Notes: generated by a model from the letters alone, not told the origin. A stretch of DNA of 64,000 nt from Hygrocybe punicea (GCA_963556145.1 OY744462.1:1-64000), one strand, 5' to 3'; shown: positions 41,682-54,079, counted from the stretch's first letter. Translations and numbers: made by a program.

Positions 41682-41710
41682 GGGTGGGATCCGAGGAGTA
41701 GATTATTAGG

Positions 41711-41943
41711 CCGTGGGTGGTCGCTGTTGGCCGGGGGAAACAGCGGTTCTGGATAAAAAAAGTTGGGGGGGGTGTTAGAGAAAAGTTGGCAGCGCTGATG
41801 ATTCGGACGTCGCACCCCTTCGTTTCCATCGATAAGGAGTTGCGGGGGGTCCATTTATGCCGTGGGTGGTTGCGGTTGGCCGGGGGAAACAGCGGATGTG
41901 GCTAAAAAAAGTTGGGGGGGGGGTTAGAGAAAAGTTGGCACCG
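41711..41943. repeat. Direct repeat pair (~84 bp, 149 bp apart)
   Basis: CCGTGGGTGGT, GCCGGGGGAAACAGCGG, AAAAAAAGTTGGGGGGG and TTAGAGAAAAGTTGGCA occur in order at 41711 and again at 41860. The first copy begins exactly at the base where the segmental duplication ends. The sequence is GC-rich compared with the flanks. No gene is seen between 41711 and 42130. Confidence 0.8.
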
Positions 41944-42130
41944 CGGGAAATTAGGACGCTTTACCCTCTTGTACCCATCTTTCCATGCTTCTGGGGTGTT
42001 CATTCATCTTCAAGGTGGTCCCATTTCACAGCAGGAGATACCCAGTGTCGAGAGAAACATTGGGGGAGACAAGACTTGTTGCGTGTTTTGTTTGGTCACG
42101 TCGCGTCACCTTTTCTGCGCTTGCTCCACA

Positions 42131-43258
42131 ATGGCCCCTACTAAGTCCACTAAAGTAACTGCTGCTGCCCCCAAAAGGCTTGTTCACTCTTCCTTGGCTG
42201 CAGCTGTGAGTACTATTGTTCCTTTTGCTGCCCTATTTCACCTTCTTTGTTTAGATAAACAGCCAAAGATCTACTTCTGGCTCCATCCCTGGCCCTGCAT
42301 CCACCCCTGCTCCTGCTGCTGCTGTATTTGGCTTTGCTCCTTCCAGCCCTGCCTCCTCTCTCTCTCCCTCCAGGTCTCCCACCCCTGTCCCCTCCAAGCC
42401 TGGGGCTAAAAAGCTTGTTAGCTCCACCTCTGAGCTGGTCAAGTCTCTGAGATCTAGAAAGGTAAGTTGCTACCTCTACCCACTTCCGTCTCCTTTATTT
42501 TCAACACAAACTCATCACTCTCACTAGAATCTTGGAGCCAAAGCTGCTGCTGTCAAGCATTTGGCCAATATAGCCAAAGGTAAGAAGGCAGGTACAAGTC
42601 GTCATCCCCCCACGAAAAAGGGCGTTATCAAGATGTTGGAACATGAGATCATGTCCAATTCGCGTCAAGTATTTCTCAAATGGCCCGTCTCCGCTTCCCA
42701 GACGGATACGTTATGTTATGCTGCGACTTGTCTTGCAGGTATGTACTACTAAATTTTTTTGATGAACTATTACAACCAATTACCTCACCCAGATAACAAG
42801 AAGCTTCTTGCAGGTTCTTATGTCCTGTCTCGCCGTCTTGGTTCGATGACTATCAAGGTCTGTTTTTATTTTTGTATACTATGTATAATATTTACTGATA
42901 GTAATTTTCATAGGATCGAACCACCTTTCGCGATGTCCACTATCATTTGGGCTGTGTCACGGTGCCACAATACAAGCGCTTCGCTGCCGACGACGGCTCT
43001 CTCAAAGCTAATGTCCATCTTCACGATACCCTTAATGCTGCTACCTTGGCTCTAATCAAGACCAAAATCACCGATGCCCACGCAGCCGTTCTGCCTCTTC
43101 GTCCTGCTCCCACCGAGTTAGAGGTGGAGCAAAAGCGTGCCAAGGCCAAGGTAAGGCGCCTTCGTCGTTTGGCCAAGAAAAGTTCACAGATGGTGCATGG
43201 GTTCGATACATCTGATGGGGAAGGGAGTGGGGATGACTATGAGCCTGACAAAAACTAA
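42131..43258 (+). CDS. Five-exon gene for a basic, Ser/Pro/Ala-rich protein of unknown function
   Basis: Exons 42131-42205, 42255-42461, 42528-42738, 42793-42857 and 42914-43258 join in frame across four GT-AG introns of 49, 66, 54 and 56 nt, giving 300 aa ending at TAA. The start ATG has an A at -3 and G at +4. The N-terminal third is low complexity and rich in Ala, Ser, Pro and Lys (starting MAPTKSTKVTAAAPKRL). The middle has a basic stretch (NIAKGKKAGTSRHPPTKKG) and a compact region with aromatic and hydrophobic residues. The C-terminus combines a basic helix (KRAKAKVRRLRRLAKK) with an acidic tail (SDGEGSGDDYEPDKN). The composition fits a nuclear or nucleic-acid-binding protein, but I recognise no family. 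It converges on the helicase gene, whose stop lies 141 bp away. The intron 4 donor (GTCTGT) is atypical. Confidence 0.7.
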
Positions 43259-43398
43259 CCACTCCTGTCAGATTTGTTGACCCATCAGTACTATTTTTGT
43301 ATACCACCATGTCCATATTATACCATCACCAGTTGCCTTGCTCAAATTCATAAACATGCCAGATTGTTCATAAGCAAAGTAAAATGATATTTTCAAAT

Positions 43399-46300
43399 CT
43401 ACATTCTGTTACGATGTAGCCATAACCATACAATCAACTCCAAGCCATTATAAAATGATCCAGGATTGGCCTGTTCCTTGGCCCACATGCCAAATTCCTG
43501 GATCCTCATTCCTCTTTTTAGACCAGGAAAGGCTTTTGTGGCCTCTGTAAATATAGCTGGATTGATAAAGACAAACCAGCAAAGCACCGCAACAAAATCT
43601 TCAAATGGACATGCCACCGTCTTTTCAGGAGCAAAAACAGGATGTGTCGATGGCAAATATTTTCCCTGAGGCAAGCCACATTGCCAGCAATATTCGTACT
43701 TTTGAAAAGATCTGAAGTAGTTTTTCTTGAGATCGAATCATCGGATGGCGTTGTTGACAAAGACGTCTTCTGGACCACGACAGCTGATGAAGTAGGTATG
43801 GTTTGGGGTCTTGACCACATCGCAACGTCCTTTCCATGCCCAACAAATGATGCACTTTCCATAGAGATATCTTGTCATGGCTCCAAGTTCTGCAGCCTTT
43901 GCCTTCCTGCTTTGCATATGTTGTGCATAAACAGCTGCATCTAGCTGCACGGCCATCGATGGTCGAACACTGGTTGGCAGAATGATTGTTGCAGGAGGAA
44001 GTACTTGGGGTGTAGGTTTTGTTACTGGTGCTGCAGAGCCTGTTGCGACTGGCAATGTTTGAGGTATGGGCTCAGTAGATGGACCTGAGGAGGATGAGAC
44101 AACATTGGAGCTGAGTGGGGCTCCACACAATGATTCCATATCAATGTTCATGAGTGATGCGTCATCCCAACCTCCCAAGTCATAATCGTCCTCGATATCC
44201 ATGGTATTTGATCGTGATATTTGAGGTGTGTCCTTGGCCATGAGTTTTCTGACTGCATGGAGAAGCTCCGTGTTTGGATCACAAAGGTCGCACTGCTCTG
44301 CACCTTCTATCTCAGTGCAATCCATGCCATCTCCACCATCCATGAGACGAGTCATAACTTTTCTTCGACATTCTATATTGGTTTGTGCCCATTCTCCAGC
44401 TGCTGCAATACATTGACGGTCCTCCCAGCCATCAACTGAACAGAATATGGTGTTGTTGCTGTGAAGCAAAAACACAAATGCGGGTTGGCCACTACGTCCT
44501 GCTCGTCCTGCACCTTGCTCGATGTTGATGGCACCAAAAGGTATTCCAATGAACAAAATGGCTTGGACATCCGGATGATCAATGCCATGCATAAAGCCAG
44601 AGGTTGCCACCATCCACTGGTGATGTCCTTGATACCACGACTCTTGAAACTGCGCCTTCAGGTCAGATGGCATCTGGGAGTGAGATTTGCAGTCTCCAAA
44701 ATGTTTAGCAATTTCGTTGACAGTTGGGATGTCAATGCAGAAGATGATACCACGCGATTGAGAGGTGAAGGTGGTTTGTTGCAAATATGAAGCCAGGTCA
44801 ATGGCTATTTGGTTCACTGGTTTCATTTGGTTGTTGATGTGCAAGACATGGTATCTGATGTTTGGACGTGTGGTGGGGGCCCTGATGAACTGTGTCGACG
44901 AAGGCATGCATGTTTCCTCCAACAAAAGTTCTTCATGAGTCACTGGCAATGTGGCTGTGAGGAAGATTTTCATCACGGGGTAGAAAGCAAGCTCTTTGAC
45001 TCGAGCAAAGTCTCCGCGATACATCACATCGGTGAAGATCTTATGAGCTTCATCAAACACCCATCGAACAATCTTTCCTTCTTTTTGGCGATACCATCTG
45101 GAGATTTAATTCAATATGCAACGATGTCATTACTGGCTTCCTGAGTGGACTTACTCTTTGAAACCCAATGAGGTCACTGATTCCATGGCCAGATACACCA
45201 CACGCGCATCGCCTATCTGACGATGGGCGGACGTCCATTGACAGGTAGGTATTCCATATGCCTTGGTTTTACGAATCATATCCAGCAGCAGCGCCTTGTT
45301 TGGAATGACCACCAGAGTGATGAGATTTGTTTCAAGCAAGGCTGGAAGTAAAAAGACCATGCTTTTGCCACCACCAGTTGGTAAAATACCCACAAAACTT
45401 TTCTCTCTTGACAGTGAAAGTTCAACCATCTGTCGTTGTTGTTCTGTTAGGAAAGTGGCATCTGGCTTGTCTGGAAAGATTTGCTGCAGCAGACGCAATG
45501 CTACATCATCCACAGGTTGATGATTTGGATTGATGTCCAATGGCTGATCCAAGGCATAGATGTCATCAAAGTTATCAACGTGTCCTGAGCTTGTTTCATT
45601 GCTTTGAGGTATCGGAGGTGGTTCCAATATGACTTGTTGGTTATTGTGGACTGGAGCAACCAACGCATTTTGTCTCTGCATGAACTCTGCAATGCCTGCA
45701 GCAACACCGATTTGAATCTGCTGCTCCAGTTCCATTTTCATCTGGGTGACAGAAGTTGTGATGACTCCTGTCAGTTGCTCCACTAGCCGCCCCAAGTCCA
45801 CAGTCGTTGGCGATGGTGAGGTGGAGTTAATGGTGGTTGATAATGATCTTGGTGTTTGAAAGCTTTCACGGATTTTTCTGCGCTGACGTAGAGGCAAAAG
45901 TGGGACGCCGTTGGGATAAAATCGAGTGAGACGCCACCACCATTCAGAGGCATGACCAAATCGAAGCATGAGGTCACTTGAGACACCAGGAAGTAAACCA
46001 CACTCTATGGCATAATTGTTACGACGTGCCATTGTAGAATGGCCAGTCTGTTCTGCCAAGACGTCAACCTCGTCTTCTTCATAAATTTCATATTCTGAAC
46101 CCAGGTAGACTTTTGCAATCAGCACGACCAGCTGCCGGTATGGCCGAATTGTTAGAGATGTGCCAAAGTATGTCTCTGACACAGACTGCAAAGTGGAGGA
46201 GAATTGTGACTCAGTCATGCGCTTGCCAAAATGCATGAAAAAGTATTCGTGATAGAGCACCGCAACTTCTTCTCCCCACAGTTTGCGTGCCAAATCGACT

Positions 46301-49082
46301 TCCAGCTGACGAATGATGAGGAGGTAGAAATCCACTAGTTCTTGCAGTTCTGGAGGTAGCTTGCTTGGGATGAAGACCTCTCTGCGAATCTGGTTTTCGT
46401 ATTTGACACGACGAGTTACAAGCCAGTCTGCACCATGGTTGCGAAAGAATGTCCGTGGACGAGTTGAGTTGCGTATTTTGGAATCCATTAGCTCTGATAT
46501 TCTGGAAGGCTGTCCAGGAAGGGTGTGGCATAGAACCGCTATGTGGCCATTAATCCTGGTTGTCTTTTCCATGATGCGAAGCATGGAACCCGGCTTGAAA
46601 ATGAGGCCATCCTTGCCCTTGGTGCAAAGATCAATGGATGAATCATTCATTAATATCTGTATGAGGGCTCTGTCCTTGACAAATTTGCCATTGTTGAGCC
46701 ATCCATAACCACGAGTACGTTCCGTCATGTCGTCTGGAATGATGTCTGGAATATTGACGGTAATGCAACTGTTGTTGCAAAGGTTGGTGACATCTTCCTT
46801 GACATCAGAAAATAGCATCCTGAGACCAATGATCCAGCGCTCCACCTCCATGGTCTTGTCCTTGTATGTCACGATCGTCCCATCCTCATTTACAGTAGCG
46901 GTTGGAGGGCGAGTGTTGGCATATGATAATGATGAGGCAAACCGCTGATAGTCCACAACTAAGTTGTATGGAGAGAGAACGCCTGGACTTAGATTCTGCA
47001 TGCAAAAATACTCAAGGGACCTGAATTATTTGTTACTCGACTATTAGAAGATCACTTCAAGTCATCACTCACTTGTATGCATTGTTTTCAAATTGTGGAG
47101 CTGACAGAATGCCTTGATACAATGTGCTCCCTCGGCAAATATACTTCCAGATTGAAAATGGCTTTGTTAACTCGTGAGCATCCTGGAAATTGCCATCAGG
47201 AGTCATGTTCCCAATCGCCAGGTAGCACTCCAAGACTTCCAACCACTTGCTGTACTCTCCTTCTTGTTGTTGCTGCATGGACAAAAATGGGTATATGAAC
47301 TGATGCAGAATGGTGACTGCTTTGTCGTCTTGACTTGGATCGTCCAATAACTTCAAGAGCTTTCTGCCGATGACACGAGTGCCCTGAGATATGGGGAAGG
47401 AATAGTTGGAGGGATGAGGATCCAAAGTTAACAATACTGCTTGAGCTAATGCATGCAGCGGTTGACCATAACGATAGAGAGTCTCATCATCGCTGTGGGG
47501 TTGCCAGTGCTTGCAATTTTGCGTGACTCTGTGATCAAACACAAGTTGAAACATATTAGAATTCTTTGTTACAAACAAGTGTGATTTGTGGAGGTAACAT
47601 ACCGAGGGCATTCCATGAGCAGACATCTCATGGCAACTGTGGAATTTATAGCCTTTGCTCGAATGTCTTTCAAGTAGTCGGTAACAATGTCGCCCAGATG
47701 ACCCAGTCCTTTTTTTAAGATACGAGTCGGTAGCGTGACGAGAGATAAGAGGTGACCCCGTGTACGATAATCCTGGCTGTAGTCTTGTAGATGGATGTGC
47801 CATTGTGTTAGTTGAAGCATAGGAGGGACTTCATGGGCATGAGCAGGTGCAGTTGCTGGGAACACAGGAAAGTTGGAGACTTCATCTCGCATGTATATCG
47901 TAAACATGTCATCAGATGAAAGTTCGCTGAGCAAAGGATTGACTTCAAAGTAGCATTCTCCCACAGGCCTGAAAAATGTTTGCAAAGTGCCCAAGTGATG
48001 ACGGTATCCAGGAAGTATCGTCAAGTCTTTGTGAGTCTTGTACCAGTGATTGTCAAAGGATTTCTTTTTGGGTGCACAGAAAGTGCAGTGATTGCAACAG
48101 AAGCCATCTGTGACCTGATCTAAAAGCTCAATAGGAGGGCCTCCTGGTGGAGGCTTTGTGACCTCATGATTATCTGTAATGCCCAGATCTTCCACAATTT
48201 CTCCAAAGGCTAATATCTGTGGGTTGGTTAATTGAATGCCATGATGCCGAATGTGAGTGATTGTGGCACTAGGAAGTTGAGCGATGCCACAAAGACAAAT
48301 GAGCTTTTTGAAATGGATGTGGAATCGAACTCCCATAAATGTGAAGATGTCATTGGTGGTCAAATATGACTTGGAACCATCCAGGTGATGTGGAAAGGCA
48401 GTTACTGGAAATGTCATTAAAATGCTTGGCACTCCATGACTCAGATATCACATATACTGACTGGTCAAGCTGTCCTCAATTGCAGAGGGTTTGTCAATTT
48501 GAATCTCTTTAGATGCAACCACGTTAGCTTAGTTGACATGCTCAGGAGAATGCCTACCAGTTGAGTCAATCTCCATTTCAGATTGGTGTTCAGTGATATT
48601 CCTGACATCTGAACCACTTCTAGATGGGCCTGCTAGATCTGAGGATGGCTTGAAATAAGGATGGTGACGCAAGATTGTATGATGATGATGATGATGCTTG
48701 ACAACGTCGTCCTTGGGGGCAGAGGAACTTGCACCTGGTTCATTGTAAGGAGCAGATTGTGTTGGCAAGCAACCATTCCAAGGTGATGGCGACAAAGTGG
48801 AATGTTGGTCGTTGAGGTGAATTTTGAATTTACGATAGTCATGACCTAGCCATGAGCAGATGGCAATAGGACACTGTATCGGATCAACGGGACTCTCTCG
48901 GAGACCTGTCCAAGTAACTCCTAAGAAACACCAGTAAGTATGTTTCAAGTTGACTTAAATGTTGGCAATAGAGCACCATTAATTTTGCAAGGATTATCAA
49001 TTCGGTGTTTTTGGAGGATGTGACTTGGCAATGCATTTTTATGTGTTGAAAGAGATTGGTGGCAAATGGAGCATTTGTTCAT
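43399..49082 (-). CDS. C2H2/OrsD/tyrosine-recombinase-like/RecQ helicase fusion gene with one in-frame TGA
   Basis: Well-supported exons are 49082-48977, 48920-48558, 48404-47603, 47528-47073, 47020-45155 and 45097-43399; a 45-nt exon at 48506-48462 is tentative (donor GTCAGT). Together they give 1,778 codons. N-terminus: C2H2 fingers (C4/C7/H21/H26 and a second in exon 2). Then an OrsD-type pair (LICLCG..., CCNHC...). Recombinase-like boxes: GQPSRISEL (R764), RPYRQ (R886), TGHSTMARRNNY (H918, Y927); the His of HxxR is Arg, so activity is doubtful. Helicase: PTGGGKS (1138-1144), VFDEAH (1226-1231), TAT (1260-1262) and QGAGRAGR (1406-1413), that is, motifs I, II, III and VI of superfamily 2 RecQ type. 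A Cys-rich tail follows. Codon 1666 (43738-43740) is TGA, yet the same frame stays open to 43399 and matches the sister gene's tail. It could be a young pseudogene, a readthrough gene or a truncated but working helicase. Telomere-linked RecQ genes are known in several fungi. Confidence 0.82.
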
Positions 49083-49518
49083 CTTGTGATGCAAGTGTGA
49101 AGAGTTTGTATAACTAAGAAAATTTTGACTGAGATGATGGTGGTTGAAGGTCAAGATGTAATTGTGGCTAAGACCAAATAATGAATAACAGATGTAGCCA
49201 CACAAACAGGTCACATGACAACACAGCCACATATACCAATGCAGACAATGCTAAGATTTTCTTCTGGCCTTGTACATGACTGATTTTGACATATTAAGGT
49301 AATCAGTGTGGGTAGTTCTAATTTGAATGGCTAAGTAGTAGCCCTAAGTACTGATTCAAGATTATGAAGCTCTGAGAATGATGGTAGAAATTCCCCTAAC
49401 TTCTTTAATGAACTGAGGAATCCTAATTTGTTTCAGTATAGAAGTGATGGAAGTTTGTAATGTTTCTGCGAGGAATTAATGTACTCTATGGGTATGATCT
49501 GTGATGATGGGGGCAATG
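49083..49518. other. Intergenic spacer upstream of the helicase gene, no gene seen
   Basis: AT-rich, without a credible reading frame. It would contain the promoter of the minus-strand helicase gene, but no clear core element can be assigned by eye. Confidence 0.5.
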
Positions 49519-50303
49519 GCTTGAGGGAACAAGCTAAAACACTTGGCCTCCTCACCCAAAATGCCCGCTTACAAAGATACCCCGTGCGATTCGTCAATTC
49601 TTTGCTACCTGCCAGCAAACCCCGTGCGATTTGGTCAATAGATGCCAAAGCATCTCTGGAAAGCTTGGGGGAACAATCTAAAACACTTGGCCTTCACACC
49701 CAAACTGCCCGCTTACAAAGATACCCCGTGCGATTCGTCAATTCTTTGCTACCTGCCAGCAAACCCCGTGCGATTTGGTCAATAGATGCCAAAGCATCTC
49801 TGGAAAGCTTGGGGGAACAATCTAAAACACTTGGCCTCCTCACCCAAACTGCCCGCTTACAAAGATACCCCGTGCGATTCGTCAATTCTTTGCTACCTGC
49901 CAGCAAACCCCGTGCGATTTGGTCAATAGATGCCAAAGCATCTCTGGAAAGCTTGGGGGAACAATCTAAAACACTTGGCCTTCACACCCAAACTGCCCGC
50001 TTACAAAGATACCCCGTGCGATTCGTCAATTCTTTGCTACCTGCCAGCAAACCCCGTGCGATTTGGTCAATAGATGCCAAAGCATCTCTGGAAAGCTTGG
50101 GGGAACAATCTAAAACACTTGGCCTCCTCACCCAAACTGCCCGCTTACAAAGATACCCCGTGCGATTCGTCAATTCTTTGCTACCTGCCAGCAAACCCCG
50201 TGCGATTTGGTCAATAGATGCCAAAGCATCTCTGGAAAGCTTGGGGGAACAATCTAAAACACTTGGCCTCCTCACCCAAATTGCCCGCTTACAAAGATAC
50301 CCC
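49519..50303. repeat. 144-bp satellite, array A (~5.5 units)
   Basis: Tandem 144-bp units; the first is diverged (edge unit). Unit landmarks are GATGCCAAAGCATCTCTGG and CCCCGTGCGATTTGGTC. Two variants alternate irregularly (CTCCTCACCC or CTTCACACCC). Because 144 is a multiple of three, the unit is open across copies on both strands; I treat these frames as non-coding. Confidence 0.93.
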
Positions 50304-50448
50304 CCCTGGGGTACGGGGAAGCAACCCACTGCCAACACACCCTGTGCGATTTGATGAGTACATGACACGCTCCAAATCGCACGGGGTGGGGATAGACGGG
50401 GTGAACCTTTGCCCTACACCCCCCCTAGGGCAGGGTGGAGAGGTGTTA
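50304..50448. repeat. 145-bp linker element, copy 1
   Basis: Begins CCCTGGGGTACGGGG and ends GGTGGAGAGGTGTTA. It replaces 57 bp of the satellite unit. It contains GTGCGATTTGATGAG followed by CTCCAAATCGCACGGGG, which can pair as a stem around GTGCGATTT/AAATCGCAC. Further copies lie at 53128 and 54080. Confidence 0.88.
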
Positions 50449-53127
50449 GATGCCAAAGCATCTCTGGAAAGCTTGGGGGAACAATCTAAAACACTTGGCC
50501 TCCTCACCCAAACTGCCCGCTTACAAAGATACCCCGTGCGATTCGTCAATTCTTTGCTACCTGCCAGCAAACCCCGTGCGATTTGGTCAATAGATGCCAA
50601 AGCATCTCTGGAAAGCTTGGGGGAACAATCTAAAACACTTGGCCTCCTCACCCAAACTGCCCGCTTACAAAGATACCCCGTGCGATTCGTCAATTCTTTG
50701 CTACCTGCCAGCAAACCCCGTGCGATTTGGTCAATAGATGCCAAAGCATCTCTGGAAAGCTTGGGGGAACAATCTAAAACACTTGGCCTTCACACCCAAA
50801 CTGCCCGCTTACAAAGATACCCCGTGCGATTCGTCAATTCTTTGCTACCTGCCAGCAAACCCCGTGCGATTTGGTCAATAGATGCCAAAGCATCTCTGGA
50901 AAGCTTGGGGGAACAATCTAAAACACTTGGCCTCCTCACCCAAACTGCCCGCTTACAAAGATACCCCGTGCGATTCGTCAATTCTTTGCTACCTGCCAGC
51001 AAACCCCGTGCGATTTGGTCAATAGATGCCAAAGCATCTCTGGAAAGCTTGGGGGAACAATCTAAAACACTTGGCCTTCACACCCAAACTGCCCGCTTAC
51101 AAAGATACCCCGTGCGATTCGTCAATTCTTTGCTACCTGCCAGCAAACCCCGTGCGATTTGGTCAATAGATGCCAAAGCATCTCTGGAAAGCTTGGGGGA
51201 ACAATCTAAAACACTTGGCCTTCACACCCAAACTGCCCGCTTACAAAGATACCCCGTGCGATTCGTCAATTCTTTGCTACCTGCCAGCAAACCCCGTGCG
51301 ATTTGGTCAATAGATGCCAAAGCATCTCTGGAAAGCTTGGGGGAACAATCTAAAACACTTGGCCTTCACACCCAAACTGCCCGCTTACAAAGATACCCCG
51401 TGCGATTCGTCAATTCTTTGCTACCTGCCAGCAAACCCCGTGCGATTTGGTCAATAGATGCCAAAGCATCTCTGGAAAGCTTGGGGGAACAATCTAAAAC
51501 ACTTGGCCTTCACACCCAAACTGCCCGCTTACAAAGATACCCCGTGCGATTCGTCAATTCTTTGCTACCTGCCAGCAAACCCCGTGCGATTTGGTCAATA
51601 GATGCCAAAGCATCTCTGGAAAGCTTGGGGGAACAATCTAAAACACTTGGCCTCCTCACCCAAACTGCCCGCTTACAAAGATACCCCGTGCGATTCGTCA
51701 ATTCTTTGCTACCTGCCAGCAAACCCCGTGCGATTTGGTCAATAGATGCCAAAGCATCTCTGGAAAGCTTGGGGGAACAATCTAAAACACTTGGCCTCCT
51801 CACCCAAACTGCCCGCTTACAAAGATACCCCGTGCGATTCGTCAATTCTTTGCTACCTGCCAGCAAACCCCGTGCGATTTGGTCAATAGATGCCAAAGCA
51901 TCTCTGGAAAGCTTGGGGGAACAATCTAAAACACTTGGCCTTCACACCCAAACTGCCCGCTTACAAAGATACCCCGTGCGATTCGTCAATTCTTTGCTAC
52001 CTGCCAGCAAACCCCGTGCGATTTGGTCAATAGATGCCAAAGCATCTCTGGAAAGCTTGGGGGAACAATCTAAAACACTTGGCCTTCACACCCAAACTGC
52101 CCGCTTACAAAGATACCCCGTGCGATTCGTCAATTCTTTGCTACCTGCCAGCAAACCCCGTGCGATTTGGTCAATAGATGCCAAAGCATCTCTGGAAAGC
52201 TTGGGGGAACAATCTAAAACACTTGGCCTTCACACCCAAACTGCCCGCTTACAAAGATACCCCGTGCGATTCGTCAATTCTTTGCTACCTGCCAGCAAAC
52301 CCCGTGCGATTTGGTCAATACATGCCAAAGCATCTCTGGAAAGCTTGGGGGAACAATCTAAAACACTTGGCCTCCTCACCCAAACTGCCCGCTTACAAAG
52401 ATACCCCGTGCGATTCGTCAATTCTTTGCTACCTGCCAGCAAACCCCGTGCGATTTGGTCAATAGATGCCAAAGCATCTCTGGAAAGCTTGGGGGAACAA
52501 TCTAAAACACTTGGCCTTCACACCCAAACTGCCCGCTTACAAAGATACCCCGTGCGATTCGTCAATTCTTTGCTACCTGCCAGCAAACCCCGTGCGATTT
52601 GGTCAATAGATGCCAAAGCATCTCTGGAAAGCTTGGGGGAACAATCTAAAACACTTGGCCTCCTCACCCAAACTGCCCGCTTACAAAGATACCCCGTGCG
52701 ATTCGTCAATTCTTTGCTACCTGCCAGCAAACCCCGTGCGATTTGGTCAATAGATGCCAAAGCATCTCTGGAAAGCTTGGGGGAACAATCTAAAACACTT
52801 GGCCTTCACACCCAAACTGCCCGCTTACAAAGATACCCCGTGCGATTCGTCAATTCTTTGCTACCTGCCAGCAAACCCCGTGCGATTTGGTCAATAGATG
52901 CCAAAGCATCTCTGGAAAGCTTGGGGGAACAATCTAAAACACTTGGCCTCCTCACCCAAACTGCCCGCTTACAAAGATACCCCGTGCGATTCGTCAATTC
53001 TTTGCTACCTGCCAGCAAACCCCGTGCGATTTGGTCAATAGATGCCAAAGCATCTCTGGAAAGCTTGGGGGAACAATCTAAAACACTTGGCCTCCTCACC
53101 CAAATTGCCCGCTTACAAAGATACCCC
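50449..53127. repeat. 144-bp satellite, array B (~18.6 units)
   Basis: Same unit and orientation as array A. The last unit carries CCCAAATTGCCCG instead of CCCAAACTGCCCG, as do the last units of arrays A and C. One unit has CAATACATGCC in place of CAATAGATGCC. Confidence 0.94.
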
Positions 53128-53272
53128 CCCTGGGGTACGGGGAAGCAACCCACTGCCAACACACCCTGTGCGATTTGATGAGTACATGACACGCTCCAAA
53201 TCGCACGGGGTGGGGATAGACGGGGTGAACCTTTGCCCTACACCCCCCCTAGGGCAGGGTGGAGAGGTGTTA
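53128..53272. repeat. 145-bp linker element, copy 2
   Basis: Matches the linkers at 50304 and 54080 throughout; followed again by a satellite unit starting GATGCCAAAG. Confidence 0.88.
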
Positions 53273-54079
53273 GATGCCAAAGCATCTCTGGAAAGCTTGG
53301 GGGAACAATCTAAAACACTTGGCCTTCACACCCAAACTGCCCGCTTACAAAGATACCCCGTGCGATTCGTCAATTCTTTGCTACCTGCCAGCAAACCCCA
53401 TGCGATTTGGTCAATAGATGCCAAAGCATCTCTGGAAAGCTTGGGGGAACAATCTAAAACACTTGGCCTCCTCACCCAAACTGCCCGCTTACAAAGATAC
53501 CCCGTGCGATTCGTCAATTCTTTGCTACCTGCCAGCAAACCCCGTGCGATTTGGTCAATAGATGCCAAAGCATCTCTGGAAAGCTTGGGGGAACAATCTA
53601 AAACACTTGGCCTCCTCACCCAAACTGCCCGCTTACAAAGATACCCCGTGCGATTCGTCAATTCTTTGCTACCTGCCAGCAAACCCCGTGCGATTTGGTC
53701 AATAGATGCCAAAGCATCTCTGGAAAGCTTGGGGGAACAATCTAAAACACTTGGCCTTCACACCCAAACTGCCCGCTTACAAAGATACCCCGTGCGATTC
53801 GTCAATTCTTTGCTACCTGCCAGCAAACCCCGTGCGATTTGGTCAATAGATGCCAAAGCATCTCTGGAAAGCTTGGGGGAACAATCTAAAACACTTGGCC
53901 TCCTCACCCAAACTGCCCGCTTACAAAGATACCCCGTGCGATTCGTCAATTCTTTGCTACCTGCCAGCAAACCCCGTGCGATTTGGTCAATAGATGCCAA
54001 AGCATCTCTGGAAAGCTTGGGGGAACAATCTAAAACACTTGGCCTCCTCACCCAAATTGCCCGCTTACAAAGATACCCC
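53273..54079. repeat. 144-bp satellite, array C (~5.6 units)
   Basis: Third array, almost the same length as array A and ending in the same terminal variant. Its last unit supplies the ATG (53994) from which the reverse transcriptase frame is open. Confidence 0.93.

Larger units (their letters stand above)
34467..41710. repeat. Segmental duplication, proximal copy
   Basis: Partner of 16713-23956 at a fixed offset of 17,754 bp. It contains the second copy of the OrsD/recombinase-like gene, its flanking repeats and the minisatellites. It ends at GATTATTAGG, after which unique, GC-richer sequence begins, so this copy is the one joined to the chromosome interior. Confidence 0.88.

Noticed and set aside
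49479..53178. 986-codon and 291-codon frames across the 144-bp arrays as repeat proteins
   Set aside because: A 144-bp unit without stops is open in the same frame indefinitely, and the opposite strand is also open. The linkers shift the frame and end it.
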